Assembly: GCA_021713415.1 (NCBI GenBank)
Contig: JAKJJQ010000012.1
Location: forward strand, 1-64,000
Direction of reading: 5' to 3'
DNA: 64,000 bases
Origin: M0027 sp021713415
Lineage (GTDB): Bacteria > Pseudomonadota > Gammaproteobacteria > Francisellales > Francisellaceae
Shown here: in pieces, positions 27,516 through 36,523 of the stretch
Layout of the letters: every line of letters begins with the position of its first letter
How positions within the stretch are numbered: position 1 is the stretch's first letter
The notes under the pieces: model-generated
The model's input: only the letters and a program-made list of their open reading frames with translations
What the model was told of the DNA's origin: nothing
Database searches by the model: none
Translations under genes and position numbers: made by a program

Positions 27516-28710
27516 ATTTTATAATTCCCATTTCTCGTGCAACAGTTGTAAATGCTTTAATCGTTTTTTCAATTTGCTCTGGTGTATGACTAGCTGACAT
27601 TTGAGTTCTAATTCGCGCAAGCCCTTTAGGCACAACAGGATAAGAAAATGCAATTACATAAATACCATGCTCAAGTAATTTATCAGCAAAAACACTCGCT
27701 TTTTTCTCATCATAAATCATGACAGGAATAATTGGATGCTGACCAGGAATTAAGTCAAAACCAACTTTTTCCATACCTTCTCTAAATAGTTTTTGATTTC
27801 TTTCTAAATTTGCTCTTCGATCATCAGCATTTTCAGCTAACTCTAATGCTTTAATTGAAGTTGCGGCAATCGCTGGCGCTAATGCATTTGAAAATAAATA
27901 AGGACGAGCCTTTTGCTTTAACATCTCAGCAACTAACCCTTTTGCCGAAACAAAACCACCTGAAGCTCCACCTAATGCTTTACCTAATGTACTTGTAATG
28001 ATATCAATACGACCTTCAACACCACAATAAGCAGGCGTACCACGTCCCTTATCACCAATAAAACCGGTTGCATGAGAGTCATCAACCATTACTAAAGCAT
28101 TGTATTTATCTGCTAAATCACATACACCTTTTAAATTTGCAATAATGCCATCCATTGAAAATACACCATCGGTTACAATTAGTTTAAAGCGGCTACCTGC
28201 TTGATCTGCTGCTTGTAACTGTGACTCTAAATCTGTCATATCATTGTTTTTATAACGAAAACGTTTTGCTTTACATAAACGCACACCATCAATAATACTT
28301 GCATGATTTAATTGATCACTAATAATTGCATCTTCTGCTGTTAAAAGTGCTTCAAACACACCTCCATTTGCATCAAAACAAGAAGGAAATACAATCGTAT
28401 CATCCATTTTTAAATAACGTGTAACTGCATTTTCCAAATCTCTATGTACTTTCTGTGTACCACAAATAAAACGTACTGAAGATACGCCATAGCCATACTG
28501 GTCTAACGCATTTTTTGCTGCTTGTACTAGCTCTAAATTATCTGCTAAACCTAAGTAATTATTTGCGCAAAAATTAATGACTTCAGCACCATCTGTTAGG
28601 CCTATTTCTGTCGATTGAGGTGTCGCAATAATACGTTCAGCTTTATAAGTTCCAGCTTCTTTAATTGCCTCAATTCCATCATTTAAATACTCATAAAATG
28701 CTTTATTCAT
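27499..28710 (-). CDS. kbl: 2-amino-3-ketobutyrate coenzyme A ligase (glycine C-acetyltransferase)
   Basis: PLP enzyme of 403 residues that splits 2-amino-3-ketobutyrate with CoA to glycine and acetyl-CoA, the second step of threonine breakdown after Tdh. The PLP lysine is in TSTLGKALGG (K244) and the cofactor Asp in MVDDSHATG (D210). It is first in the probable operon kbl-tdh-purT, with a good promoter at 28778-28806. The ribosome site AAGGAAC lies before the ATG. Confidence 0.97.
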   Translation of the reverse strand: MNKAFYEYLNDGIEAIKEAGTYKAERIIATPQSTEIGLTDGAEVINFCANNYLGLADNLELVQAAKNALDQYGYGVSSVRFICGTQKVHRDLENAVTRYLKMDDTIVFPSCFDANGGVFEALLTAEDAIISDQLNHASIIDGVRLCKAKRFRYKNNDMTDLESQLQAADQAGSRFKLIVTDGVFSMDGIIANLKGVCDLADKYNALVMVDDSHATGFIGDKGRGTPAYCGVEGRIDIITSTLGKALGGASGGFVSAKGLVAEMLKQKARPYLFSNALAPAIAATSIKALELAENADDRRANLERNQKLFREGMEKVGFDLIPGQHPIIPVMIYDEKKASVFADKLLEHGIYVIAFSYPVVPKGLARIRTQMSASHTPEQIEKTIKAFTTVAREMGIIKYEGAI

Positions 28711-28777
28711 AATGCTTTGTTCCTTATTTAATCAATTTAAATGTAATGATTTATTCATAACCAAATTGTTGCCTTGG

Positions 28778-28806
28778 ATTATAGCGATGACAAGCTGAAA
28801 TAACAA
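28778..28806 (-). promoter_or_regulatory. Sigma70 promoter for kbl-tdh-purT
   Basis: On the minus strand TTGTTA (28801-28806) and a perfect TATAAT (28778-28783) are separated by exactly 17 bases. The predicted start is about 60 bases before the kbl ATG. Confidence 0.6.
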
Positions 28807-28913
28807 ATTAAAAGCATAAGCAAAAACCATTATGTTCTATCAAAACATATTAAGTATATTAAAAGTTTAAAATAATACTTTACAAAATCAGCAAATCATT
28901 ATACTCTAAAAAT

Positions 28914-28930
28914 AAGAAGCATTGCTTCTT
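28914..28930. other. Inverted repeat between divergent genes
   Basis: AAGAAGCA and TGCTTCTT form a perfect 8-bp palindrome with one central base. It lies 40 bases before the small acidic-protein gene and about 110 bases upstream of the kbl promoter. There is no T-run, so it is not an evident terminator; it could be a regulator site for the rightward gene. Confidence 0.3.
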
Positions 28931-28969
28931 GATTAAACTATTAATTTAATTTAAAAAGGGGAATGCAAA

Positions 28970-29239
28970 ATGCTAAAAGATATTAATGAAAGTAGCTCTA
29001 ACAAACAGGTTGAAGATACAGGTTTTGAACCAACTATTATTACTGGTCATAGCGAAACTAATAAAGAGGTGCAGTTTCTTGATCCTTTTTTCGAATGTTT
29101 GTCAGAGTCATCAGATTCAGAGTCAGATTCAGATTCAGACGATAAATTTTATGATTGTGAAGATGAAGACAAAAATCCTCAAACTTTCTTCTTTAACTAT
29201 AATAAAGAAGAAAGCAATTCCAATAAATTAGAAATTTAA
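28970..29239 (+). CDS. Unknown acidic Ser/Asp-rich protein, 89 aa
   Basis: I do not recognise this gene. The 89-residue product has no signal peptide and a run of Ser, Asp and Glu (about 47-68). AAGGGG lies 7 bases before the ATG, which supports translation. The stop overlaps the convergent neighbour by 4 bases. Low-complexity acidic proteins of this kind occur among secreted effectors and DNA mimics, but nothing here proves a role. Confidence 0.5.
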   Translation: MLKDINESSSNKQVEDTGFEPTIITGHSETNKEVQFLDPFFECLSESSDSESDSDSDDKFYDCEDEDKNPQTFFFNYNKEESNSNKLEI

Positions 29240-29532
29240 AAAGCTCCATCAAAAAATGCTTGCTTACCGGCTTGGTCATTTTGTTGTTGGTACTGATCTG
29301 CTTGAGAAATAGTACTACCTTGATTTGTGTTGTTATTTGCTGGAACCGCAACAATACCAGTTGGCGTTGAAATATATTGTGGCTCAACACCCATATTTTT
29401 CATTACAACACCAGAAGTCACTGCAACTGCAGTCTGCCCTGCGCTGATTGCAATTGCATCTGAAACATTATCTGCATAACCAACACTTAAACATGAAGCA
29501 AATATAAACATTACTCTTTTTAGTAAATACAT
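29236..29532 (-). CDS. Unknown small exported protein, 98 aa
   Basis: The 98-residue product has a clear Sec signal peptide (MYLLKRVMFIFASCLSVGYA) and a mature part of about 78 residues rich in Ala, Val, Asn and Gln, with no Cys. A periplasmic or outer-membrane-associated role is likely, but no family is recognised. It is convergent with the small acidic gene and divergent from dsbB. Confidence 0.6.
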   Translation of the reverse strand: MYLLKRVMFIFASCLSVGYADNVSDAIAISAGQTAVAVTSGVVMKNMGVEPQYISTPTGIVAVPANNNTNQGSTISQADQYQQQNDQAGKQAFFDGAF

Positions 29533-29641
29533 AACTAATCTATCTCTAACAGTATACTACCTTATAAGTTTAACGCTTTTAATCTTGAATAAAAAGTCAC
29601 ATTATTTTAACAAATAGGTTATTGAATAAACGATTTTGAAA

Positions 29642-29660
29642 TTATCAAACCTTTTGATAA
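29642..29660. promoter_or_regulatory. Perfect palindrome upstream of dsbB, possible operator
   Basis: TTATCAAA, three bases, TTTGATAA form a perfect 8-bp inverted repeat. It lies about 130 bases before dsbB and about 110 bases upstream of the divergent exported-protein start. A second hairpin (29668-29675 with 29683-29690) follows. Either could bind a regulator of the dsbB-RND operon. AT-richness raises the chance of coincidence. Confidence 0.35.
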
Positions 29661-29787
29661 GCAAATTATTGTTTTCTGCCTAAAAACAATAGTAATTTAG
29701 CTTTTTTGTTCTATACTATCGTATGCATATTAAACCATCTATAATGTAAATTTTGGGATTTTTAAAAACGTGACTAAAAAAGGCAAA

Positions 29788-30288
29788 ATGCGGCTATTTT
29801 ATTTTATAAGCTTTCTTATTGCAGTATTTGCTGTTGTGTTTGCTGTGTATTTTCAAATCACAGACCATTTAAGCCCTTGCCCGCTATGCATCATGCAACG
29901 CATTGCCTATTTATTAATTGCTATTTTTTCACTGATTGCATTAATACATGCCCCGATAACTGAAAAAGCAAATCTTACCTATTTAGTCTTATTAATTCTA
30001 TCAACCGCTTTTGGATTATATATTGCAATTCGCCAAGTTTATTTAGAGTATTTCCCATCAGCTGATAGCCACGGCTGTGGTGTCGGCATTGGTTATTTAT
30101 TTTATAACATGCCATTTAAAGATTTTTTATTGTTAATGTTTAATGGCTCAGGAGATTGCGGTGCATTGACTTGGCAATTTTTAGGGTTAAGTATGGCGTT
30201 TTGGAGTATGATTGTTTTTTTAATATTAATGATACTTTACTTTCTTAGCGCAATGCATCATATTATCAAGTTTAAAAAGTTAAGTTAA
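29788..30288 (+). CDS. dsbB: Disulfide bond formation protein B
   Basis: Inner-membrane protein of 166 residues that reoxidises DsbA and passes electrons to quinones. It has four hydrophobic segments, the CPLC redox pair (C31, C34) in the first periplasmic loop and Cys in HGCG and GDCG in the second, as in the family. The frame opens at a GTG at 29770, but AAGG lies close before the ATG at 29788, which is preferred; the difference is six residues. It is followed after 21 bases by the RND adaptor gene. Disulfide formation would serve the Cys-containing secreted hydrolases of the window. Confidence 0.9.
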   Translation: MRLFYFISFLIAVFAVVFAVYFQITDHLSPCPLCIMQRIAYLLIAIFSLIALIHAPITEKANLTYLVLLILSTAFGLYIAIRQVYLEYFPSADSHGCGVGIGYLFYNMPFKDFLLLMFNGSGDCGALTWQFLGLSMAFWSMIVFLILMILYFLSAMHHIIKFKKLS

Positions 30289-30309
30289 TAAAAGAAGAAG
30301 GATACTAAA

Positions 30310-31557
30310 ATGACAGAACATGAGCAAAAATCGGGAATTAGCCGAAAGAAATTTATTATCTTTGCTATTTGTCTAGTAATATTTCTAGTCATTTTATTTG
30401 GTGGCATTTTTGGCTTTGGTAGCTTTATTAATGCCAAAAAGAGTGAGACATTAGCTAGTTTTGTGTTCCCTCCAACTGAAATCTCTGCTACAAAAGCCAA
30501 AGCACAAGACTGGCAGAAATATATTGAATCAGTTGGTACTGTTGCAGCTATTAATGGTGTTAATGTTACCTCTCAATCTTCTGGGAAAATTACTGAAATC
30601 AACTTTAAGTCTGGACAGATGGTTAAAAAAGGAGACCTTCTGTTTAAGATGGATACAAGCGAACTTGAAGGACAGCTAAAACAAAATAAAGCAAATTTAG
30701 AAATCGATAAAATTACTTACGATAGAAATAAAGAGCTGTATGACCAAAATGCAGTTTCTAAACAAACATTAGATACTGACTATGCTAATTATCAGGGGTC
30801 AATTGGTAGTGTTGAAGCAACACAAGCGCAGATTAACTACCTTCAAGTACATGCACCATTTAGTGGTAAAATTGGCATACGTCAGATTAATTTGGGCGAA
30901 TACTTTCAGGCAGGCAGTAATGCTGCAAGCTTAAACCAAATTGATCCAATCTATGTTAATTTTAACATTACAGAATCTGACGTTGATAAGATTAAACTTG
31001 GACAAACTGTTGAATTAACAACTTCTAGCTTCCCTGGAAAAACATTTAAAGGCACAATCACTGCAATTGATTCTCGCTTATCTGATGATACACTTGGTCT
31101 TCAAGTCCAAGCTACTGTTAAAAATAGTGATACTAAAGCACAGTTATTACCTGGCATGTTTACTGATGTTCATGTCATGCTAGGTGTTGACAAAAATGTT
31201 GTTGTTATTCCACAAAATGCGATTACTTATACTCTATATGGTAACTCTATTTATATCTTAACAGCTGATATGAAAGATGGAAAACCTGTAAAAGGTAGTT
31301 ATACTAGCATGGCTAGTGGTAAGGCTGAAATTGTTGAAATGAAGCAAGATCAATATACAGCAAATGTACATACGATAAGAGTCGGAGAAACTCGAGGAAA
31401 TCAAACTGAAGTTTTAAGCGGAGTGAAGCCTGGCGATATAGTGGTTACATCAGGACAATTAAAACTTAAAAATGGTGTTAAGGCTGTAATCAATAATGAC
31501 GTAAAACTTGATGATGCAACTTATCAACAAACGGAGAAAGCTAGTGGGCTTAATTAA
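30310..31557 (+). CDS. RND efflux periplasmic adaptor subunit
   Basis: Membrane-fusion protein of 415 residues (AcrA/MexA family). One N-terminal membrane anchor (about 14-37) is followed by a split lipoyl domain (GKITEINFKSGQMVKKGDLL and VHAPFSGKIGIRQINLGEYF), a short helical hairpin between them and beta-barrel domains. There is no lipobox, so it is anchored by the helix. It lies 21 bases after dsbB and 60 bases before the RND pump gene, so the three probably form one operon. The outer-membrane channel is not in the window and must be encoded elsewhere. Confidence 0.93.
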   Translation: MTEHEQKSGISRKKFIIFAICLVIFLVILFGGIFGFGSFINAKKSETLASFVFPPTEISATKAKAQDWQKYIESVGTVAAINGVNVTSQSSGKITEINFKSGQMVKKGDLLFKMDTSELEGQLKQNKANLEIDKITYDRNKELYDQNAVSKQTLDTDYANYQGSIGSVEATQAQINYLQVHAPFSGKIGIRQINLGEYFQAGSNAASLNQIDPIYVNFNITESDVDKIKLGQTVELTTSSFPGKTFKGTITAIDSRLSDDTLGLQVQATVKNSDTKAQLLPGMFTDVHVMLGVDKNVVVIPQNAITYTLYGNSIYILTADMKDGKPVKGSYTSMASGKAEIVEMKQDQYTANVHTIRVGETRGNQTEVLSGVKPGDIVVTSGQLKLKNGVKAVINNDVKLDDATYQQTEKASGLN

Positions 31558-31617
31558 AGTGACATTTAATACTAGTAGAAATTTACCTTTTAATTTAAGC
31601 TTAAAGAGGCAAGCTAT

Positions 31618-34600
31618 ATGAAATTTACCGATATATTTATCAGGCGACCAGTACTGGCAACGGTAATTAGTTTATTAATCGTTGTTGCAGGGTTAGGGTC
31701 GGTTTTTAGACTGCAAGTGATGCAGTACCCACAGATGACTAATACAACCATTACAGTAACCACCTCATACCCAGGTGCTAGTGCTGATGTAATTCAAGGT
31801 TTTATTACCACCCCACTTGAACAGTCAATTGGTAGTGCTGATGGTATTGACTATATGACATCATCAAGTGTTACAGGCCTAAGTACGATTACAATTTATA
31901 TTAGACTTAACTATGATCCTAATGCTGCCCTGACTGATATTACTGGTAAAGTTAATGCTGTATTAAATCAGTTACCTGATGCAGCAGAATCTCCAACAAT
32001 TACAAAAACAACAGGTGATACTTTCCCATCACTTATTTTAAGCTTTACAAGTAGTGACTTAAACAAAGAAGAAATCTCAGCTTACTTGAATAATGTGCTA
32101 ACGCCTAAAATTTCAGCACTTGGCGGCATTTCACAGGTTCAAATCTGGGGTGACAAACCTTATTCAATGAGAATCTGGCTGAACTCAAAGAAAATGGCGC
32201 AGTATAATATCACTTCTTCTGATGTTTATAATGCTTTACAAACAAATAGCGTTATCGCTAGTGCTGGTACACTTAAAACACCATTTCAAACAATTACCAT
32301 TAATGCTAAAACAGATATGCATAGTGCGGATGAGTTTAAGCAATTAATTGTTGCAAATTTCAATGGCAACCCAATACGTTTAGGAGATATTGCTAAAGTA
32401 GAGCTTGGTGCTCAAGATTATACATCAGAGGTAACTTATAACGGCATTCAAGGTGTATTTGCTGGTATTTTGGTTGCACCTGGCGCAAACCAGTTGAGTG
32501 TTATTAATAATGTTATGGCAAATCTACCAAGCCTTGAAAAACAATTACCAACTGGGCTAAAACTTAATGTAGTATATAACTCAACAACCTATATTAGCTC
32601 AGCTATCGAAGAAGTTGTCAAAACATTAATTGAAGCAGTTATTATTGTAACCATTGTTCTTTTTGCTTTCTTTGGCTCTCCAAGAACTTTAGCAATTCCA
32701 ATTATTACGATCCCATTATCTATGATTGGTGCTTTTTTCCTTATGGATTTGATGGGCTTTTCAATTAATCTATTAACCCTACTATCGATGGTATTAGCTA
32801 TTGGTCTTCTCGTTGATGATGCTATCGTTGTACTCGAAAATATTTATCGGCATGTTGAAGAAGGCAAAACACCATTTGAAGCTTCTATTATAGGCGCTAG
32901 AGAAATTGCTGTGCCAGTTATTGTTATGACACTAACCCTTGCTGCAGTTTATGCGCCAATTGGTATGCTTGGTGGTTTAACAGGTAGTTTATTTACTGAG
33001 TTTGCTTATACCTTAGCAGGAGCTGTGATCATTTCAGGTATTATTGCATTAACATTATCACCAATGATGTGTTCTCTGCTAATCAAACCATCTGTGTTAG
33101 AAAGTCCAGTTGTTAAGTTTGTTGACCGTGCTTTTGATAAATTAAAAAATATCTACCACAAAGCACTTGTAACTGTATTGCATGTACGAATCCTAATGAT
33201 TATATTAGCAATTGTTGTTTTTGCTAGTATTTATTATTTATTTGCTGGCACAAAATCTGAACTAGCGCCTCAGGAAGATCAGGCATTTATTGGCATTATG
33301 GCACAGGCTCCAAGTGCCGCTAACATCAACTATCTCTTGGGTTATAATAAGCCAATTGAAAATATATTTGAAAAATTCCCTGATCAACAAGCTTACTTCT
33401 TAGTTAGTGGCTTCCCAACTAGCTCACAGATGTTAGGTGGAATTATACTAACGCCTTGGAGTGACCGCAATCAAACACAAATGGTACTTGCCAAACAACT
33501 ACAGAATCAAATTAAATCTGTTTCTGGTGTTAATACTTATGTATGGCAACAAGCATCACTACCTGGCACACCATTTGGCCCACCAGTATCATTTGTTTTA
33601 ACTTCTACTCTAAATCATGAACAAATTAACCCATTGGCTAATGAGCTGATTCAAAAGGCACAAGAAAGTAAATTATTCCTGTTTGTTGATAGTGATCTAC
33701 GATTTGATAACCCTCAATTAGATATTCATATCAATCGTAATAAAGCATCTCAACTAGGTATCAGTATGCAAGATATTGCTAATACTTTGTCTGTCTATTA
33801 TTCTGGTTACTACAGTAATTACTTTAGTATGCTAGGTTATAGCTTCCAAATTATTCCTCAACTACCTGATAGCTTACGACAAACTAAACAGCAGCTGAAA
33901 AATTTATATATTGAAACATCATCAGGTGATCTAATACCTTTATCTGCCGTTGTTACATTTACTGATTCGTCTCAACCATCAAGTTTAAATCGATTCCAGC
34001 AATTAAACTCTGTGACAATTAGTGCAGTACCAATCCCTGGCGTCACACAAGGCCAAGCACTTGACTTCCTTAAATCAACTGCACAACAAATCTTGCCTAA
34101 TGATGTAAGTTATGATTATGCAGCTGGCTCACGTCAATATATGCAAGAAGGCAACACCATGATATTTGCCTTTATGTTTGCTATTATTCTTATCTTCTTG
34201 ATGTTAGCAGCTAAATTTGAAAGCTTCCGTGACCCAATTATTATTCTTGTTACAGTCCCACTATCTATTTGTGGCGCTATGATACCACTGTATATCGGCT
34301 CCCATTTAGGTGTTGACTATACAAGTATCAATATCTACACGGAGGTTGGTCTTGTAACTTTAATTGGTTTAATTTCAAAACATGGTATCTTAATTGTTGA
34401 ATTTGCCAATCAATTACAAGAAGAAGGAAAATCTAAGCTCGAAGCTATTGAACAAGCTGCAGCAATTCGTCTAAGGCCCGTACTAATGACAACTGCTGCA
34501 ATGGTTGTTGGTGTTTTACCATTATTATTTGCTTCAGGCGCAGGTGCTGAAAGTCGCCATGCCATTAGTATTGTTATCGTATTTGGTATGATTATTGGTA

Positions 34601-34740
34601 CAATGTTTACATTATTCGTTGTCCCTTGTTTCTATATGTATCTAGCTAAAGATCGTAAAGCCTTTATGCGTAAACAGTATGAAGAAGAACAGATTATTGA
34701 ACGTATCAATATTGAATTAAAAGAAAGTAAAACACACTAA
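31618..34740 (+). CDS. RND efflux pump inner-membrane transporter (AcrB/MexF-like HAE1)
   Basis: Proton-driven multidrug transporter of 1040 residues, the normal length. The N-terminus MKFTDIFIRRPVLATV, the proton-relay pair in GLLVDDAIVVLENIYRH (D400, D401), the periplasmic porter loops and the second membrane half (GLISKHGILIVEFANQLQEEGKS) are typical. The adaptor gene precedes it by 60 bases. AGAGGCAAGCTAT lies before the ATG. The substrate is unknown; drugs, bile-like compounds or host defence molecules are all possible. Confidence 0.95.
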   Translation: MKFTDIFIRRPVLATVISLLIVVAGLGSVFRLQVMQYPQMTNTTITVTTSYPGASADVIQGFITTPLEQSIGSADGIDYMTSSSVTGLSTITIYIRLNYDPNAALTDITGKVNAVLNQLPDAAESPTITKTTGDTFPSLILSFTSSDLNKEEISAYLNNVLTPKISALGGISQVQIWGDKPYSMRIWLNSKKMAQYNITSSDVYNALQTNSVIASAGTLKTPFQTITINAKTDMHSADEFKQLIVANFNGNPIRLGDIAKVELGAQDYTSEVTYNGIQGVFAGILVAPGANQLSVINNVMANLPSLEKQLPTGLKLNVVYNSTTYISSAIEEVVKTLIEAVIIVTIVLFAFFGSPRTLAIPIITIPLSMIGAFFLMDLMGFSINLLTLLSMVLAIGLLVDDAIVVLENIYRHVEEGKTPFEASIIGAREIAVPVIVMTLTLAAVYAPIGMLGGLTGSLFTEFAYTLAGAVIISGIIALTLSPMMCSLLIKPSVLESPVVKFVDRAFDKLKNIYHKALVTVLHVRILMIILAIVVFASIYYLFAGTKSELAPQEDQAFIGIMAQAPSAANINYLLGYNKPIENIFEKFPDQQAYFLVSGFPTSSQMLGGIILTPWSDRNQTQMVLAKQLQNQIKSVSGVNTYVWQQASLPGTPFGPPVSFVLTSTLNHEQINPLANELIQKAQESKLFLFVDSDLRFDNPQLDIHINRNKASQLGISMQDIANTLSVYYSGYYSNYFSMLGYSFQIIPQLPDSLRQTKQQLKNLYIETSSGDLIPLSAVVTFTDSSQPSSLNRFQQLNSVTISAVPIPGVTQGQALDFLKSTAQQILPNDVSYDYAAGSRQYMQEGNTMIFAFMFAIILIFLMLAAKFESFRDPIIILVTVPLSICGAMIPLYIGSHLGVDYTSINIYTEVGLVTLIGLISKHGILIVEFANQLQEEGKSKLEAIEQAAAIRLRPVLMTTAAMVVGVLPLLFASGAGAESRHAISIVIVFGMIIGTMFTLFVVPCFYMYLAKDRKAFMRKQYEEEQIIERINIELKESKTH

Positions 34741-34798
34741 ATAAACAATAAATATCACTAATAATAGTCAAGATTTATATCAAAATAACTTATTTTAG

Positions 34799-34822
34799 GG
34801 CGTGATAAATCTCGCCTCTACA
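34799..34822. repeat. Dispersed palindromic repeat, copy 1
   Basis: GGCGTGAT-AA-ATCTCGCC is an imperfect palindrome (one T:T mismatch per arm position) followed by TCTACA. It is closely similar to the copy at 36463-36485. It sits between the convergent RND and trpD-like genes, where a hairpin could help end transcription from both sides. Confidence 0.55.
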
Positions 34823-34828
34823 AACTAT

Positions 34829-35788
34829 TTAATGCATAACAGGGTGAGGAAATAAAACAGGCTTATCTTCAAGATAGGCTTCTATCTTTTTAATGGCATC
34901 AGCTAGATCTAGCTCAAATTGTGTTGAAACAGAATAAGCTGCTGCTGCGTTAATAACAAGCATATCTCTTTTAGGTCCCATCAGCTCACCATTTAAAATA
35001 GCCAATGACTCTTTGACATTCTGATATGCATCCCCTGCTTTTAATAATTCAGGTTTAGATCGTTTAAAGCCTAATTGTTCAGGATGGATGCTTTGTCGAG
35101 CCAATCGACCTTGCTTAATCTGTATAACATGATTAATGCCACAAGTGCTAAACTCATCCATACCTGCACCATAGACAACAGATGCATACTCTACACCTAA
35201 TTCATTAAGTGCAATTGCCATTGGTTCTATTAATGCCTCCTCATAAACACCAACAACCATACGTTTTACTCTAGCTGGGTTAAGTAATGGGCCTAGAATA
35301 TTAAAGATTGTTTTTTTACCCAATTGTGCAAAATGCTTTCTAACAGGCACAATTCTTTTGAACAAAGGGTGAAAATAAGGTGCAAACAGAAAGGCGCACG
35401 ATTCTTTAGTAAAACTATCTATAACCTCTTGTGGTGTTTTAGGGAAATCAATACCTATCATCTCTAAAAAATCAAAGCTACCACAACGACTAGTTGAGGC
35501 TCTATTACCATGTTTAATAACTGGCACATTTAGCTGAGCAAGTATTAAAGCAGTTAATGTTGAGTAGTTTAATGTTGAATAACCATCACCACCTGTGCCT
35601 ACAACATCCATGGTATTTTGAGGTAAATTTGGTATATTAATTTGCACAGCCTTCGTTAAAAATACACTAGCTATTTGAGCTAAGGCATGCCCATCATATC
35701 GAAATTTATCTAATGCAGTTACTATTTTAATTTTATCTTTTAAAGAAACTTCTTCATCTAGTAACGCTTCTATTTGTTTGTCAATCAT
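34829..35788 (-). CDS. trpD: Anthranilate phosphoribosyltransferase-like protein
   Basis: Protein of 319 residues of the TrpD family, which joins anthranilate to PRPP in tryptophan synthesis. The PRPP site GTGGDG (64-69), NYSTLTA, KHGNRASTS and the FNILGPLLNPA stretch are all present, so it is not the degenerate YbiB type. It is about 20 residues shorter than typical TrpD, mostly at the N-terminus. No other trp gene is in the window, which is unusual, since trpD normally sits in an operon. A related phosphoribosyl transfer cannot be excluded. Confidence 0.75.
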   Translation of the reverse strand: MIDKQIEALLDEEVSLKDKIKIVTALDKFRYDGHALAQIASVFLTKAVQINIPNLPQNTMDVVGTGGDGYSTLNYSTLTALILAQLNVPVIKHGNRASTSRCGSFDFLEMIGIDFPKTPQEVIDSFTKESCAFLFAPYFHPLFKRIVPVRKHFAQLGKKTIFNILGPLLNPARVKRMVVGVYEEALIEPMAIALNELGVEYASVVYGAGMDEFSTCGINHVIQIKQGRLARQSIHPEQLGFKRSKPELLKAGDAYQNVKESLAILNGELMGPKRDMLVINAAAAYSVSTQFELDLADAIKKIEAYLEDKPVLFPHPVMH

Positions 35789-35906
35789 TCAATGAAATCT
35801 TCATTTTTATTAGTCATTAAAAACATATTCAAAAACAATTATCAATGCTTTGCAACTATTTTTATATTTTTTTGAAAATCAAGCTTGTGCATTGCAGAAA
35901 ATCTGC

Positions 35907-35935
35907 TTGACATGTCTATTTTTTTTTCATACACT
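35907..35935 (+). promoter_or_regulatory. Sigma70 promoter for the phasin gene
   Basis: TTGACA (35907-35912) and TACACT (35930-35935) are separated by exactly 17 bases and lie about 60 bases before the phasin ATG. This is the best promoter match seen in the window and predicts strong expression, as expected for an abundant granule protein. Confidence 0.7.
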
Positions 35936-35995
35936 TCATATGTCACAACAACTTTTGTGCAATGCAAAATTAATGGATTAAAAGAGGTAACCCTT

Positions 35996-36382
35996 ATGAC
36001 TACGACAACTGATTACTTCAAAAATTTCAGTGTATTTGGTGAAAAATGGGCAGAATTTGCAAAAACTGTTTATGAACCTGTATCTGAACTACAAAAAATT
36101 GCTACATCAGCAATTGAACGGACTACTAAAGTACAAATTGAAACTGCTAATGAAATCTTCAGCACTTCAACTGAAAAAGCTAAAAAGCTAGCTAACATTA
36201 AAAAATTTGAAGAACTCACTAGTTTTTATCGTGATGCTTCTCAAGAAGCCAACGATAAAGCTGTTGCTTATACTAAAGCATCTGTTGATAACGCAATTCA
36301 AACCTCTACTGAATTGACTAAATGGTTTGAAAAAGGTGTTGAGAACTTCAAACAACAAGCAGCTAAAACTACTACTAAATAG
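35996..36382 (+). CDS. Phasin-family protein
   Basis: Small helical protein of 128 residues with the phasin pattern: an amphipathic helix with EKWAEFAKTVYEPVSELQKI, followed by repeated polar/Ala-Thr-rich heptads and a Lys/Thr-rich tail. Phasins coat polyhydroxyalkanoate granules; no PHA synthase is in the window. The frame opens 37 codons earlier, but AGAGG lies before the ATG at 35996 and a strong promoter at 35907-35935 would start transcription downstream of the upstream start codon, so 35996 is chosen. Confidence 0.8.
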   Translation: MTTTTDYFKNFSVFGEKWAEFAKTVYEPVSELQKIATSAIERTTKVQIETANEIFSTSTEKAKKLANIKKFEELTSFYRDASQEANDKAVAYTKASVDNAIQTSTELTKWFEKGVENFKQQAAKTTTK

Positions 36383-36462
36383 ATATTTGCAACTATCATT
36401 TATCTATAATTGTGAAAGCGCATCTTTACTATTTATCCTAAAATCATTATGATTTCAGGTTA

Positions 36463-36485
36463 GACGCGATAAATCGCGTCTCTAC
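36463..36485. repeat. Dispersed palindromic repeat, copy 2
   Basis: GACGCGAT-AA-ATCGCGTC is a perfect 8-bp palindrome followed by TCTAC. It is the clearest copy of a family also seen at 34799-34822 and, degenerate, at 24431-24454. It lies between phasin and gmhB and may form a hairpin that ends the phasin transcript. No T-run follows. Confidence 0.6.
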
Positions 36486-36523
36486 ATTATTTGTTCAAAA
36501 ATTAAAAAGACTTTTTATAACTG

